A stretch of DNA of 64,000 nt. Origin: Pictodentalium vernedei (taxonomy: Eukaryota > Mollusca > Scaphopoda > Dentaliida > Dentaliidae). How positions within the stretch are numbered: the stretch's first letter is position 1; the number at the start of each line of letters is the position of its first letter. Made by a program: the position numbers and the translations under genes. Positions 40,877 through 51,720 of this stretch are shown here, piece after piece. The notes under the pieces are model-generated. The model saw nothing but the letters and a program-made list of their open reading frames with translations. It made no database searches and was not told the DNA's origin. The stretch covers positions 165,683,453 through 165,747,452 of the forward strand of contig CM062290.1 of the NCBI GenBank assembly GCA_031216915.1, read 5' to 3'.

Positions 40877-41660
40877 CAGTGACGCATGGGAAAGGCGCGC
40901 GATCGCTCTCGCGCACAATTGCTCACGCAAAAATTGTCCAAGGTGCTCGAATAATCACTCGCCTCTATTCTTGGGTGTCTTTTCATCCTTTTGAGTTGCA
41001 TCAACAGAAACATTCAATTAAGTTTTGATGTTGGGAAGTTTTTAACAATCACTCACAATTTGAAGCGTTTAAAGTACAATTGCAAACAATTTCCTTTCCG
41101 TTGTTATGAACATGACACACAGTAGTTCGCTTATACATCCACACATGACACGCTAACAGTAAGAGGGTTGCACATTGACAACTCGCCCAGAGCTTGCTCT
41201 TGCCGCAAAACAAGCGCATGTTCAGATAAAAAAAACGGTGCTCATTCTGAGATATGAGAAACGTTTTAATACTTCCGTATTTTTTTTATCAAAGACATGC
41301 AGAATGTTGCCCGGATCCTTGTTTTCTTTTATACTTGTGACACCTGTCGCTCCAATTCACCAGTGACATGAATTAATGTGTCCGATTTGGAATTTACGCA
41401 TCCATTTTCCATGATTTTAATAATCTGCCATTTAAAATCCAGAACTAATTTTAGTGGGTGACATATATTTTCACCGTCAAAACTTCCATTCGTGTTCAGT
41501 TGTATTCATGCATTCGTTTTGAAGGACGCTTGTCAGTTGAAGTTAAACATTGAAATCAACATTCAATCGAATTCACTCTCCTCACAGTTTTCACTCTCGC
41601 AAACTTTGTTTGAGGCGAGCGATTTTTCACTCGCCTCCATTTTGCTCCCATTCGTCACTG
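40877..41660. mobile_element. 784-bp non-autonomous DNA transposon with 6-bp target duplication
   Basis: Left end CAGTGACGCATGGGA (40877-40891), right end TCCCATTCGTCACTG (41646-41660): 15-bp inverted repeats with one mismatch. CGTTAC flanks both sides (40871-40876 and 41661-41666). The interior has subterminal CGCGATCGCTCTCGC / GCGAGCGATTTTTCACTCGC-type words and no coding capacity. The superfamily is unclear: CAGTG ends suggest hAT, but 6 bp is not the hAT duplication length. Confidence 0.75.
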
Positions 41661-42001
41661 CGTTACAGTGGTGTATTGTGTGTCTTGGTGAATTGGACAC
41701 ACTATATACAGACACAGGGAGATGTTCCAGATACACCACACATGGAATTTGGATTACACATAAGAACATCATGTAAGAACGAACGCATCTGATCAGATGT
41801 TATGCATTTGAGTGACGTTATGATGTAAATGAAATGCTTCGACACAAAAGAGGGTCAGGCAAGAAAGTTATCAGACCACCAAAGGTGGTATTTTTATTCA
41901 AAAATATCAGCTCTATTCACTAACTCAAGTTTAGTCCTGGTATAAAGATAAAACAAAGCATAGGTGGAGTATGGGGAACAGGAATCAATGGCCCTAGGTG
42001 G

Positions 42002-42556
42002 TAGAGCTGTAGGTTTTTAAATTTCTTGTTCGGTTTCGGTTTTTCAGGTGGAGTAAAACCTTGGTTCGGTTCAGTTTTCGGTTTGTTCATGAGGCCAATT
42101 AAAATTCAATAAAACTCATTCTTATGTCCGGAGTCATAACTGAATGTCAGTGAAATTGAGTGAAACTCAATGAATGCCCGAAATAAGCTATAAAACATGA
42201 AGAATCAGGAAGGCCAATATAATAATTACCTAAATATACAGAACTTTTATTGTGCTTGGCCATTTTTCGAGGTCTGACACCTACACGCAACTTGAGGAAA
42301 GCTGCAAACACAACTAAACTGAAATGTCGGAAATTCACAGAATGTAGCCTTCCCAGAGTAGTGAGAGTACCCAGACACTGCCATTGGCAGTATCTGTGTA
42401 CTCTCACTACTCTGGGATGGCTACATTCTGTGAATTTCTGCAGCAAGAGAGTATTTAATAAAAAACGAAAAACCTTAGATTACGGGATGTCGACGGTTTC
42501 GTTTTTTTTAAAAAAACTAAAAACCTCAGTTCGGTTTCGGTTAACCTATAGCACTA
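42002..42556. mobile_element. hAT-like fold-back element (555 bp)
   Basis: A perfect 8-bp duplication CTAGGTGG at 41994-42001 and 42557-42564. Ends TAGAGCTGTAGGTTTTT and the complement of TAGTGCTATAGGTTAACC. Subterminal TTCGGTTTCGGTT words are inverted. The central hairpin (about 42338-42430) pairs CAGAATGTAGCCTTCCCAGA with its complement. Confidence 0.8.
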
Positions 42557-42667
42557 CTAGGTGGAGTTTTTCTTGTATTTCACGGGCAACTTAGACACTC
42601 TTGAAATACAGTACAAGAAAGGGCAAATGACACCCCCTAGCTATGAACACAATACAAAAAAATGAGA

Positions 42668-42911
42668 TTAACCCCCTTACCAAATGTACAGCAATGTCTG
42701 CCCAGCACTATTCATAAAAATCACAATTCAGATTATATTGTTTTCAATTTTTGCCTCCAACACATAGTTTACGGCCCTTCATTGAACTTGTTCCATTAAG
42801 GGGTTATAATCTATATTTTCTTTCATAACAAAAAAAAATGAAATTTTTTTTGGATATTCAAGTCATTTTTTGGCACTTTTCGTCTCCTAGACATGCTAAC
42901 TTGAGGGTTAA
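42668..42911. mobile_element. TTAA MITE, diverged G family
   Basis: TTAA at 42668-42671 and 42908-42911; ends CCCCCTTACCAAATG and CTTGAGGG. The interior has GCCCAGCACTATTCATAAAA and a decayed hairpin (CACATAGTTTACGGCCCTTC ... TAAGGGGTTATAATCTATAT). Confidence 0.75.
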
Positions 42912-43681
42912 ATTCAAAATTATTACCTCTTATGCAGAAGTCCTACATGCATGTTAATAGCACTGTCAGTTTGTTTATTGGGGTTAAAGATAACTTATAC
43001 ATCAGACCCCATGCAGCAGTCTATGATCAAATATTTCATGAAACAGAACTTTTCTTTCAAAGGAGAAAAGCACTTGTCCATTTCCCAGTGTTCCCACATA
43101 ATGACAATGAGCCATATTACTTATGGAAACTATCATCAATATTCTTATATAGACATATTCTTCTGAAGGTGAATATAATAAATATATGTTCCAAGACTGA
43201 TAATAAAAACATGCATTGTATTTAGAACAATTGAACAAAATGTCTTCACTGGAGACAATTCATAATATTTGAGAAAGGTATGAGATAATCTTCTCTTCAT
43301 CATTTATTGATGGCACTTTTCATGCCAGTAATTGTTACTTCCTGAACTGAATATATAATTTCCTTAACACATATGGAGAACTGAACCCATCTTTAGCTAA
43401 ATGAGCAATTTTGGTAATTTATTCATAGAATCAGAATTCTATCTATTCTTAGCATGCACAGAGGCTATGAATTGAATTCTCTGAACAGGGAATTAACTGT
43501 AACTGTCTTTGTAACAAAATAATGAACAATAAAAAAAAATGTTCCTTTGTTGAGAAGAAAGGCAAAAAAAGATTGTTCTGCATCATCTGACAAACACAAT
43601 GTGAAAACTTCCCAAAGATGAAATTTGTTTGGTTTTGCTACTACTGATTTAAACTTGGAAAACAAATCTCTCTTTAGAATG
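42912..43681. other. No gene seen
   Basis: AT-rich. Frames of 70-97 codons near 42950-43230 overlap on both strands with no recognisable content. Confidence 0.35.
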
Positions 43682-43689
43682 CTTGAGAG

Positions 43690-43942
43690 CAAGCCAGAAA
43701 ATAAGCAGACTGACATCTACAAAATGAGGTCCCCAGAGGATGAATTTAGAGATGCTACCCTGCACAGCAGGCTAGCATCACTAAATTTACCCTCTGTGAA
43801 CCTCAATCTGAATCAGGGTTTCAAAACTAAACAGAAAGAGGTACCCAGAGGATAACTTGGCCCACTGTATGGGATAGCATCATCAAACTCTCCCAGTGGG
43901 GACCTCATTTTGCAAATGTCAGACTGCTTATTTTCAAGCCTG
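43690..43942. mobile_element. hAT-like fold-back MITE, F family copy 2
   Basis: 8-bp duplication CTTGAGAG at 43682-43689 and 43943-43950. Ends CAAGCCAGAAAATAAGCAG and complement of CAGGCTTGAAAATAAGCAG, i.e. inverted relative to copy 1. Hairpin GATGCTACCCTGC / GCAGGCTAGCATC inside. Confidence 0.82.
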
Positions 43943-43950
43943 CTTGAGAG

Positions 43951-44362
43951 TGACTTTGTACTGGTCATATCAATGCTTAAAATTCATGCAAGAATCAGAA
44001 TCAATTCTCGTAAATGATTCTTGCAATGCAAATAATGAGAATAACATTGATTTGCGCAAAATGTTCATTCGATTCCTGTCATAGATTCTGAAGGTGTTCT
44101 TAAAGACCTGGAGAATTCTTTTTATTCAGCTCCCTCATAATAAGGTAACCTTTTGACTTAGCATTCGTGTCTAGTGAAGTCTTGACTCCCTAAATGGGCA
44201 GCCAAGACTTCACTAGAAACCACTGCCATCAGAAAACGAAAAGCCTGTATAGAACATGTGTTCTACTTGTAGAAGAATTGAGGCAATCTTGGAACTTGGT
44301 CCTTAAGTGTTAAACTCAAGTATATATAAAATATGAGGTTCATTTCTTACTATGACATATGT
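43951..44362. other. No gene; short hairpin related to the D element
   Basis: 44170-44225 reads TCTAGTGAAGTCTTGACTCC ... GGGCAGCCAAGACTTCACTA, a diverged relative of the perfect hairpin at 26540-26627. No TTAA ends found. Confidence 0.45.
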
Positions 44363-44625
44363 CAAGACTGGAAAATAAGCAGATATCATCTGCAGAATGA
44401 GGTCCCAAGAGGGTGAATTTTGTGATGCTACCCTGCACAGCAGGGTAGCATTACTAAATTTACCTTCCGTGAACCTCAATCTGAATCAAGGTCTCAAGCC
44501 TAAACAGAAAGAGGTACCCAGAAGATAAATTGGGGGATTCTAGCCCACTGTATGGGATAGCATAAGAAAATTCACCTTCTGTGGGCCTCATTCTGCAAAT
44601 GACAGATAGCTTATTTCCAGGCTTG
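44363..44625. mobile_element. hAT-like fold-back MITE, F family copy 3
   Basis: Ends CAAGACTGGAAAATAAGCAG and TAGCTTATTTCCAGGCTTG. The interior hairpin GATGCTACCCTGCACAGCAG matches copy 2. Flanking octamers (ACATATGT, CACATGTA) do not match exactly, so this insertion is older. Confidence 0.7.
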
Positions 44626-45822
44626 CACATGTACTGGTCACACTCACAAGAGTAGAAAAATACTCCAAAATTCTAAATTATTCAAGAACTGAAAGTTTGC
44701 AAGAATTAAAACCAGATTGTTATTTTATAGATATAGGGGACAGACATCTGCCATTACACTTACTTGGAAGCCCAATTGAACTGATAACCCCAACATGTGA
44801 CCCTGCTTTTCATGAATACATATTATCCATCTCTCAAATGACTGAATACACGTTCTCTGGAGTATTTCAGAGTGAAGTTAACTTGAAAGTACAAACAAGT
44901 TGTAGGAACCTCTTTCATCTCTGGTCCCTTACCAACCTCAACTAGAAGGTAACACTTCCAACGATTTTTCTGGAGTAAACAAAAGTTATCAATTCTTGCT
45001 TCAATAAAAGACTGCTTGGCCACATGTTCTCAGAAGTGGTTTCTTTGGGATGTGAAAATGCTTTTCAGAAACGGGTTATTATCCAAAACCCAATGTATGT
45101 AGTGTATTCTAAAATCAAGAAAGGCCATGTGCACAACTCTGGCAAAATTAATAAGACCAACCCCAAACTGAAACCATACCTGCATTTTCTTTGATAAAAC
45201 AACATACCAAATATGAAGCCAACCGAAGAATCAAAACTCGTCTTATCAGCCGAAAACCAAAATACTTAATCTAGCCAAAAAGAGTTCTAACTCTGGCAAA
45301 ATTTATCTGAATAACCCTAGATTTGAACCTGACCTGTATTTTCAGGCGTGGAAAGGATAAACTAAATATGAAGCCAATAAAGGAATCGTTAATATACAGA
45401 ACCCTACGTACGTTTGAACGGGTTAAGAATTATAACACTCATTTGCTTTGGCCCAGGATATCACTCGAGTCTTTGCACAATCTTGTGCGATAATTCATAA
45501 CCCATTCAAATGTACGTGCGGTTCTGAATTTATCACACACCTCCCATGTAACAACCACTCTTCCCGAAAATTGAACTAAAAGCACTTTTCAACTGGTTAA
45601 TTGCAGTTTCCTTCATTGCCAAGAAAACACTATGGTTAGTTGGCAGTGTACCAACCCTAACAACTATATCCGTATACACACATGGCCTTTTCGGGAAGGA
45701 CAAAAACATAGTTTGTGATCCCTCGATGGAATGAGCTTGTTACAGTAATTTTTTAATGCTGAGCTGGGCAGAACTGACAAAACATTAAAGTACTCGGCTG
45801 TTATGCAGAGCGTTTGATGTTA
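44626..45822. other. No gene seen; inverted repeat and hairpin fragment
   Basis: An inverted repeat at 45397-45526 (CAGAACCCTACGTACGTTTG outer arm). A G-type hairpin fragment at about 45706-45745 (AAAACATAGTTTGTGATCCC). Open frames near 44700-45020 exist on both strands and I could not choose either as coding. Confidence 0.4.
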
Positions 45823-45968
45823 TTTATTATTATTATTATTATTGTTGTTTAAGGTCACATACTTCTGCACAATGGCTGATCATGACCACAACATGGAGAT
45901 AAAGTCAAGGTCAGTCAATCATTTGTACCCCTTGTTGCCTATTTTAGAGGACCCGGTTCCCACGGGGG
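45823..45968 (-). mobile_element. SINE-like retroposon, tail type b, no tRNA head
   Basis: A perfect 11-bp duplication GTTTGATGTTA at 45812-45822 and 45969-45979. The minus strand runs from CCCCGTGGGAACCGGG to the type-b tail (GTCATGATCAGCCATTGTGC) and an AATAATAATAA tract. Same group as 16242-16475, shorter. Confidence 0.78.
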
Positions 45969-45979
45969 GTTTGATGTTA

Positions 45980-46705
45980 CTTCCAGTACCTTAGGTTGCT
46001 CTACGGGAATAACAAAAGGAAAATACAGCCTTGTTTAGCCATGTGAAAAAAAGTTTGAAAAATTAGAATAAAATAACACATTTTCCAAATCCAAATCCAA
46101 AAATGGACACCTTTTTATTCTACTTGTGAAAGCTTTGATGTAATACGGGACTATAAGGTCAGCCTTGGCACTGGCTCAGTCAAATGCAAATAAATAAAAC
46201 CCAAATCTTTCAATTACCATGTTCACTAACTGCCACTGTTTCTACCTTGCAGACTGACTGTAAACACCTTACAATTTCTGACAAGCTGTATTTAACAGGA
46301 AGGCATGTGCTGTGAGGAAAAATATTATCTTGTCAATAAGGGAAAAAGAAGATCGACATCAAATTCATTCTGTCTGTATTCATCATTTAAGTTATTACAT
46401 ATCAGGAGTACTGTTGCTTATAATAAAATTCTTCAAAGAATATCTGTCGAAGGTTGGATAATTTTACTTGCCGACAACAAAATGAAAATACTCACATGAG
46501 CTGAGAAAATTATATATTTATAGTAATGATGTGGCTTTACCCTTTCAATCAGGTGATGCAAAAGTTGGCAGTCCAGACTTCAAATTTGAAAAACAGGTGC
46601 ATGCTAAACCGTGCATCTTGAAGTAATCTGGTGTGCATGATTATTGCCACAGAATTATTGCCAAGTGGTAATTTTTAAATATAGGTCAGTTCAACTGAAG
46701 AAGTT
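45980..46705. other. No gene seen
   Basis: AT-rich, nothing recognised. Confidence 0.35.
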
Positions 46706-47196
46706 TTAACCCTTAAGGGCCTAGTTGTGATTTTGATCACATTTTTTTGCAACAGAACAGGTGCCCCTACATGTAGTCTATGGGTTAACTCACAAGTTAC
46801 ATTCCAAGGACCTTGGTAGCCGTTTTTTAGGCAGGTCTTGGCAGCCTATATAGGCAATCAAGACTTGCTAAAAACAGCAGCAAAGTATACTGGAAAAAGA
46901 CTGTCAAAGTTTAGCAAAACTATGTAAAATCTATAGGCCATTAACTGGCAGAGTGCTGGTAGCCCATATTTGGACTTTACCCTGAAGTGTAGGTATCATA
47001 ACATAAAGGTTTCATATTCAATAGATATGCTTCTGATAGTCTAGAAGTGAAATTATTTAGTCTGTATAGATTAGCATTGTTACAATTTATGTGAGAGTGC
47101 CTGCTGGCACTCTCACATAAATTGTAATGAAGCAAAGACATATGAACAGATTTGGGTGTCCAAACAAAATTTAGCACTCTACCAGTTAAGGGTTAA
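46706..47196. mobile_element. TTAA-flanked element with two hairpins
   Basis: TTAA at 46706-46709 and 47193-47196; ends CCCTTAAGGGCC and CCAGTTAAGGG. Hairpins: 46829-46870 (CAGGTCTTGGCAGCC ... CAAGACTTGC, related to the 26.5-kb one) and 47078-47126 (TTACAATTTATGTGAGAGTG and complement). CCCTTA ends group it with the D element. Confidence 0.72.
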
Positions 47197-47455
47197 AATG
47201 CGAGAACAAAGCATAACAGCACATTTTGTTCATGCTGATTAAATATTACTCTGCCATGATCATACAAGTGGGCAGAAAATTACAACCGGATTGCAATCGA
47301 TCCAGTCAAAATTTACTGTTCATTTTTGTAATCATAAGACGAAAATTTGCATTTTGCAGTTTGTACAGACTAAAAAAGAGATTTGTCACATTGATGGTGT
47401 ACATTTATATAATTTATAGTGTCTCATAATTGATGAAGACATGTTAAGATGTTAC

Positions 47456-47630
47456 CTTCCTGAAAAAACTCTTTCATACACTTTCTTTCCTCAGTAAATT
47501 TCATGTGGTATTTCCAAGGACTCATTGCCCATTGCGAGAGAAAAGCTTGCAGTAAATTGTCCATGGCGGGAGGATAACAATGTTCCCCAACCAATGCTTT
47601 AGAAGTGCAGACAAGTGCATGCACGGTCAT
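47456..47630 (-). CDS. Candidate host coding exon (first coding exon, partial gene)
   Basis: The minus strand has an acceptor-like CTACTCACAG ending at 47658, an in-frame TAG, then ATG at 47628-47630. This opens 58 codons (MTVHALVCTSKALVGEHC ... FTEERKCMKEFFQE) running into a donor, GGAAG-GTAACATC, at 47456/47455. Residue use (several Cys, Trp, Met) looks more protein-like than the surrounding frames, and no repeat family covers it. The exon would begin with 5' UTR at 47657. No family recognised, and no partner exon found with confidence. Confidence 0.35.
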
Positions 47631-47916
47631 GCGTCTCGAATACTAAGACTTGGCTCTCTGTGAGTAGACAACAAATCAATACCTAATTGGGCAGGAGGAA
47701 CAGGAATTATTACTGGGCCTCCTTACAAATTGTCCAAGACAATCTGGACAGGTCAAATTCATTAAATAGTGTGGTGTGAAAGGCTTTATTTTTAAAAGTT
47801 TGGACTTTACACCGAAATATGTGGCTGGTGGCCCGATCTTGAACCATGCCATCCACGTTGTGTAAATGGGCTAGACACTTAATAATTCTGATTGCCGATG
47901 AGGAGGGGATGGGGCT

Positions 47917-47942
47917 GGGGGGGGGGGGGGGGGGGGGGGGGG
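47917..47942. repeat. 26-G run
   Basis: Homopolymer G following GGGGATGGGGCT; true length uncertain in an assembly. Confidence 0.9.
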
Positions 47943-48120
47943 TACTATGGCAAACACTCCATGGTGCACTTGCTTTCTACTGTTGCTAGCTCTTCTTGTG
48001 CTGGGTTAGTAAGTTACCGAATCTTAACAGTTGCTTGCCACTGGTATGTGGTTCTCTCTGGGTTGGGTATTCTGCTTTCTCCACCTGTAAAACTGTTGGA
48101 CACAATATGACCCTGGCTGT
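47943..48120 (+). mobile_element. SINE fragment, tail type a, plus orientation
   Basis: Contains GTGGTTCTCTCTGGGTTGGG, TTTCTCCACCTGTAAAACTG and ATATGACCCTGGCTGTTG, the 3' half of the tRNA-headed SINEs. The only SINE in the window in this orientation. Ends not resolved. Confidence 0.6.
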
Positions 48121-48373
48121 TGGAAGTATACAGGGCGATATCATTCAGGGCAACCGGGTTGAAAGGGTCAAAATACTTGTTATGCACATCCAAGGATGTT
48201 ACAGCTTGACCCTTCACCTATCACAAAAAGAACACAACACCTAGAAAAAAAAATCTTGAACAACCGAAAATTTCCATTCTTTGCTTCAAAAACAAAGCTT
48301 ATGACCCTCAATGAGCCTGTTCCACTGAAATATCCCGAGCTATATAAAATAAACAGCTGCGCCATGAGCGCAT

Positions 48374-49121
48374 GATATGCCCGTTATTAATTACAAGAGG
48401 GAAGCACACAATATGAGTATACATGTGTACTTGTCAGGTTTTTTTTTATATTCTTGTACAATAATCATAACCAACAACATACTGTGTTCAATAATTTGGA
48501 AATAAAATTATTTGAATTTCATGTATATATCTTATGTCTGTAGAGATCATAACTTCAAGAAAAAATCAACGCACGATTTTCTAAGTAATAAAGTCCCATA
48601 ACTCTGGAATGACTAATCGAACGGCGACACCAACCAAAAGGGAGCTTCCTTCCATCAACGTAAACCACCTACCAAAAAATTGTGAAAATCTCTTGAAGCG
48701 TTCTCAAGTTATCGTACGACGTGTAAAAAATCAACAATTTTCTAAGTAATTAAGTCCCATAACTCTGGAATGACTAATCGAACGGCGACACTAAACAAAA
48801 GGGAGCTTCCCTCCATCGACATACACCACCTACTCAAAAATCACGAAAATCTCTCAAAGCGTTCTCGAGTTATCGTACGCCGTGTAAAAAATCAACAATT
48901 TTCTAAGTAATAAAGTCCCATAACTCTGGAATGACTAATCAAACGGCGACACTAAACGAAAGGGAGCTTCCCTCCATCGATATACACCACCTACCCAAAA
49001 ATCACGGAAATCTCTCAAAGCGTTCTTGAGTTATCGTACGATGTGTGACCGGACAGACAGACAGGCGGACGGACAGCGGTATACCATAATACAACCCGTT
49101 TTTTCAAAACAGGCGTATAAT
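48374..49121 (+). mobile_element. Non-autonomous element with 161-bp repeats and GGACAGAC microsatellite
   Basis: The left end ATATGCCCGTTATT and right end AAACAGGCGTATAAT are imperfect inverted repeats. Three 161-bp units lie at about 48550-49045 (GTCCCATAACTCTGGAATGA at 48594, 48755 and 48916), then GACCGGACAGACAGACAGGC, GGTATACCATAATACAACCC and the 3' end. Non-coding; the organisation parallels the H and Helitron-like elements. Confidence 0.65.
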
Positions 49122-49198
49122 AAAAAATTAAAATTTAAATTGTAATTTTTGTGAAAAGCATGGGACTATTATGGATTTTGTGTTAGGTAAAGGGGTTA

Positions 49199-49567
49199 GT
49201 TATTTATTTTATTTTATTGATGTTTAAGGTCACATATTTATGCACAATGGCTAATCATGACCGTGACAGTTTTACGGGTGGAGGAAGCCAGAGCACCCGG
49301 AGAGAACCACCGAGCAACGACGAGCAGCTGCCAGCTCCCCAACATCGTAACTCCACTCTGCAGCTCAGGTAGGGTTAGATTGGTTGGAGACCTGCGTACC
49401 ATCGGCGTGCCGTATGTCTTAGTACACGGCGTCATCGTGCCCCCACGAGGGCAATGGAGATGAAGTGTCTTGCCCAAGGACACAACATGGTTGCCGCAGG
49501 TGGGATTCGAACCGAGGACCTCTCGGATTGCAGCTTGCACCTCTACCTACTGAGCCACCGTGCTCCC
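49199..49567 (-). mobile_element. SINE, tRNA-like head, tail type b (best full-length copy)
   Basis: A perfect 13-bp duplication GGTAAAGGGGTTA at 49186-49198 and 49568-49580. The minus strand begins GGGAGCACGGTGGCTCAGTA (A-box), then CTCGGTTCGAATCCCACC (B-box). Next come TTGTGTCCTTGGGCAAGACA, the body CTGGCAGCTGCTCGTCGTTG, and the tail GATTAGCCATTGTGCATAAA ending in AATAAAATAAA. A Pol III promoter is therefore intact. It has inserted into the end of a TTAA MITE. Confidence 0.92.
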
Positions 49568-49583
49568 GGTAAAGGGGTTAAGA

Positions 49584-51120
49584 CATTCATTTGTCTTATC
49601 TTGAACCAAACTTTCTCGCAAAGTAATAAAACTGTCAACAAATATTTCTTTTTAAGACAGAGATCTTACAATGAATTTTACATAAATATTTCTTTCAGTT
49701 GAACAAGGTGTTCTCAAACATTTGTGCACTCGGAGTCGCACAGGTGTAACCATCCAAACTATCAATTGGATTGTTTGACGATTTGAAGTCATTTCAGGTG
49801 CCAGCTCAGTGGAGTGCACTGGATACTAATTATTATTTTTTCTCCTTATTTTAATGGAGACAAATTGTATTGATGTTGGCACTATTTTTGGTATTGTTGT
49901 GCTTTAAGACATATTAGTCATCTGGTTTGTGTATTATGGAAATACGTAGAATGTGTGATAAAGCATGACACACTGTGTAGCACCTATCATTGCAATAAGG
50001 GAATTATTATATTTATGGGTGCATAAATGTTTGAGGGTGGTCCGAAGGAATTTTAATTTCAATCAGGTCATTTAAGCTATGTTTTTGGAGAAAAAAAAAT
50101 TCTTTATGTCATCTCAGCTCTGGAAGTTTCAGTTAAAATTAGTCACCATATGAGTCTGTCGATAATTGGGTACTTCAGTTATGGTCAGAATGAATAAAAT
50201 AACATGTTCCCTGATGTAGAACACAGACTGGTTCAGGTTGATTGAAATGAAACGTTCTTTTTCGCAGAACTGATACGATTGTTTTGATTCATCAACATGA
50301 TGTTAGTGTCATTTCAGTAACAGGCAATAGTCGTGACCAACTAATTGTGTTCCAACAGAAATCCAGCAGCTGTTGTCCTGAAATATGAACACAACAACAG
50401 TTCATATAATGTTAGGCTCAGTCATCTATTCAAATGCACTGAAATAATGTTGAATAATTTTGCATATGAAATTTGATACAATGTGCCTTTTCCAAACACA
50501 GTTTGTGAAGTTAGCCAAGCATCAAAATACACAATTTAATTAATTTCTTTTTGTGACTAATGGAAGCTGCTCTGCCATAGACACCAATACAAAACTGAAG
50601 GCACTGTAAGATATATGTTGTCTTTAGATGAAACATCTGAATTGTTTAACAGTATTAAAAAAAAATGAATGACAAGGGAGATAACTCTCTAAAGCTCAAT
50701 GGCCTGGAATGCCATAATTATATGCATAATAAACCTACAAACCAACACTTCCTTCCACTTAAAGCACCACAACAATATGTTGAGGAATTTAAGAGCGCAA
50801 CAGAAAAGATTTAATCAAAGAAAAATCATTAAACAATCATTAACAGATTATAAATGATATTTTCAGCCAAGTATCTGCACCTGCACAATCTGTTTAAAGA
50901 TTTCGTAGTGTGCTGATAACAGATCTGAACAAGGAAAAATAATTAAGAGTATATAACTCCACATCAAAAAGTCAATTAACCAGTCCATCACAAGTAAATG
51001 CACAACAATATTCTACTTCCATGGAAAAATATCCACAAACTATTGAATAGTTTGGTGAGAGTAAGTCACAGAAAGAAGTGTGCTGCATGAATTTTGGAAC
51101 ATATGACCAGGAATGTAATG
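49584..51120. other. No gene seen
   Basis: 1.5 kb AT-rich, with no recognised repeat family and only short frames. CAAGGGAGATAACTC near 50682 is a motif I associate with molluscan repeats. Confidence 0.35.
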
Positions 51121-51242
51121 TCTTGATGTACCAATGCATTTAATCTATGTTCCAATAAGAGTAAAATCCTCATCCTCTGATTGGATGAGAGTTGGCATGG
51201 TTTCTTTTAAGTTTACGGCTCAAGTAGCAAAATGTTACCGTT

Positions 51243-51275
51243 TGACGTCACCATGCGAAATGACGTCGCCCATTT
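51243..51275. promoter_or_regulatory. Paired CRE-like sites
   Basis: TTTGACGTCACC and AATGACGTCGCC lie about 17 bp apart in a locally GC-richer stretch. They precede a 67-codon plus-strand frame (51297-51500) that I do not call as a gene. They may belong to the repeat whose hairpin follows at 51604. Confidence 0.3.
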
Positions 51276-51479
51276 CGTAATTGCTTCATCAACGGAGTGA
51301 CAAGCAAGCCGCTTCATTTTTCTGGATTTTTCAAACATGCAGCAGATGTTGTTCCAGATGAAGTGTTGTTTAAATTACAAATCGATTTACGATTTGAACT
51401 GAGATGGAATGAGTTCATGTGGTTTATTGGTTGTTTACCCAGTTCCGTTGTGGGGTATGCAAGAGGTTTATTTATTAAA

Positions 51480-51720
51480 CCCGTGATCGTTGAAAGTTGA
51501 TTTGGACAAGGCAAGTTTTAGTAAATGAGCCTCTCGTGTTTTACGATGTAGGTTTTGGGCTATGGGTAGTGTCTTATTGGGACATATACGTAATTGTGAT
51601 GAGTTGACGGTAACATGGTCTGAGATTTGTGGCTCGGAGCATATGTTCAACCTCGATGCTTCGCATCTCGGTTGAACATAAGCTCCGAACCATAATCCTC
51701 AGACCATGTTACCGTCAAGT
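51480..51720. repeat. K family fold-back repeat, copy 1
   Basis: 51604-51718 pairs TTGACGGTAACATGGTCTGA with its complement, with an inner hairpin GAGCATATGTTCAACC / GGTTGAACATAAGCTC. The upstream 120 bp (TTTATTAAACCCGTGATCGT; GGGCTATGGGTAGTG) recurs inverted at 62.2-62.3 kb, so the repeat is longer than the hairpin. Confidence 0.65.

Larger units (their letters stand above)
48250..49583. mobile_element. Decayed G-family MITE split by a minisatellite element and a SINE
   Basis: G-type left side (GCTTCAAAAACAAAGCTTAT, GACCCTCAATGAGCCTGTTC) up to about 48335. The right side resumes at about 49125 (TTAAAATTTAAATTGTAATT, GTTAGGTAAAGGGG) and ends GGTAAAGGGGTTAA after a SINE. The left TTAA is not clear. 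Confidence 0.55.

Noticed and set aside
44697-45023. Opposing 82- and 66-codon frames as a gene
   Set aside because: Both strands are open over the same stretch, neither has splice or family support, and there is no way to choose.
51297-51500. 67-codon plus-strand frame after paired CRE-like sites
   Set aside because: No recognised family. The following 200 bp recur inverted at 62.2 kb, so it is probably part of a repeat.
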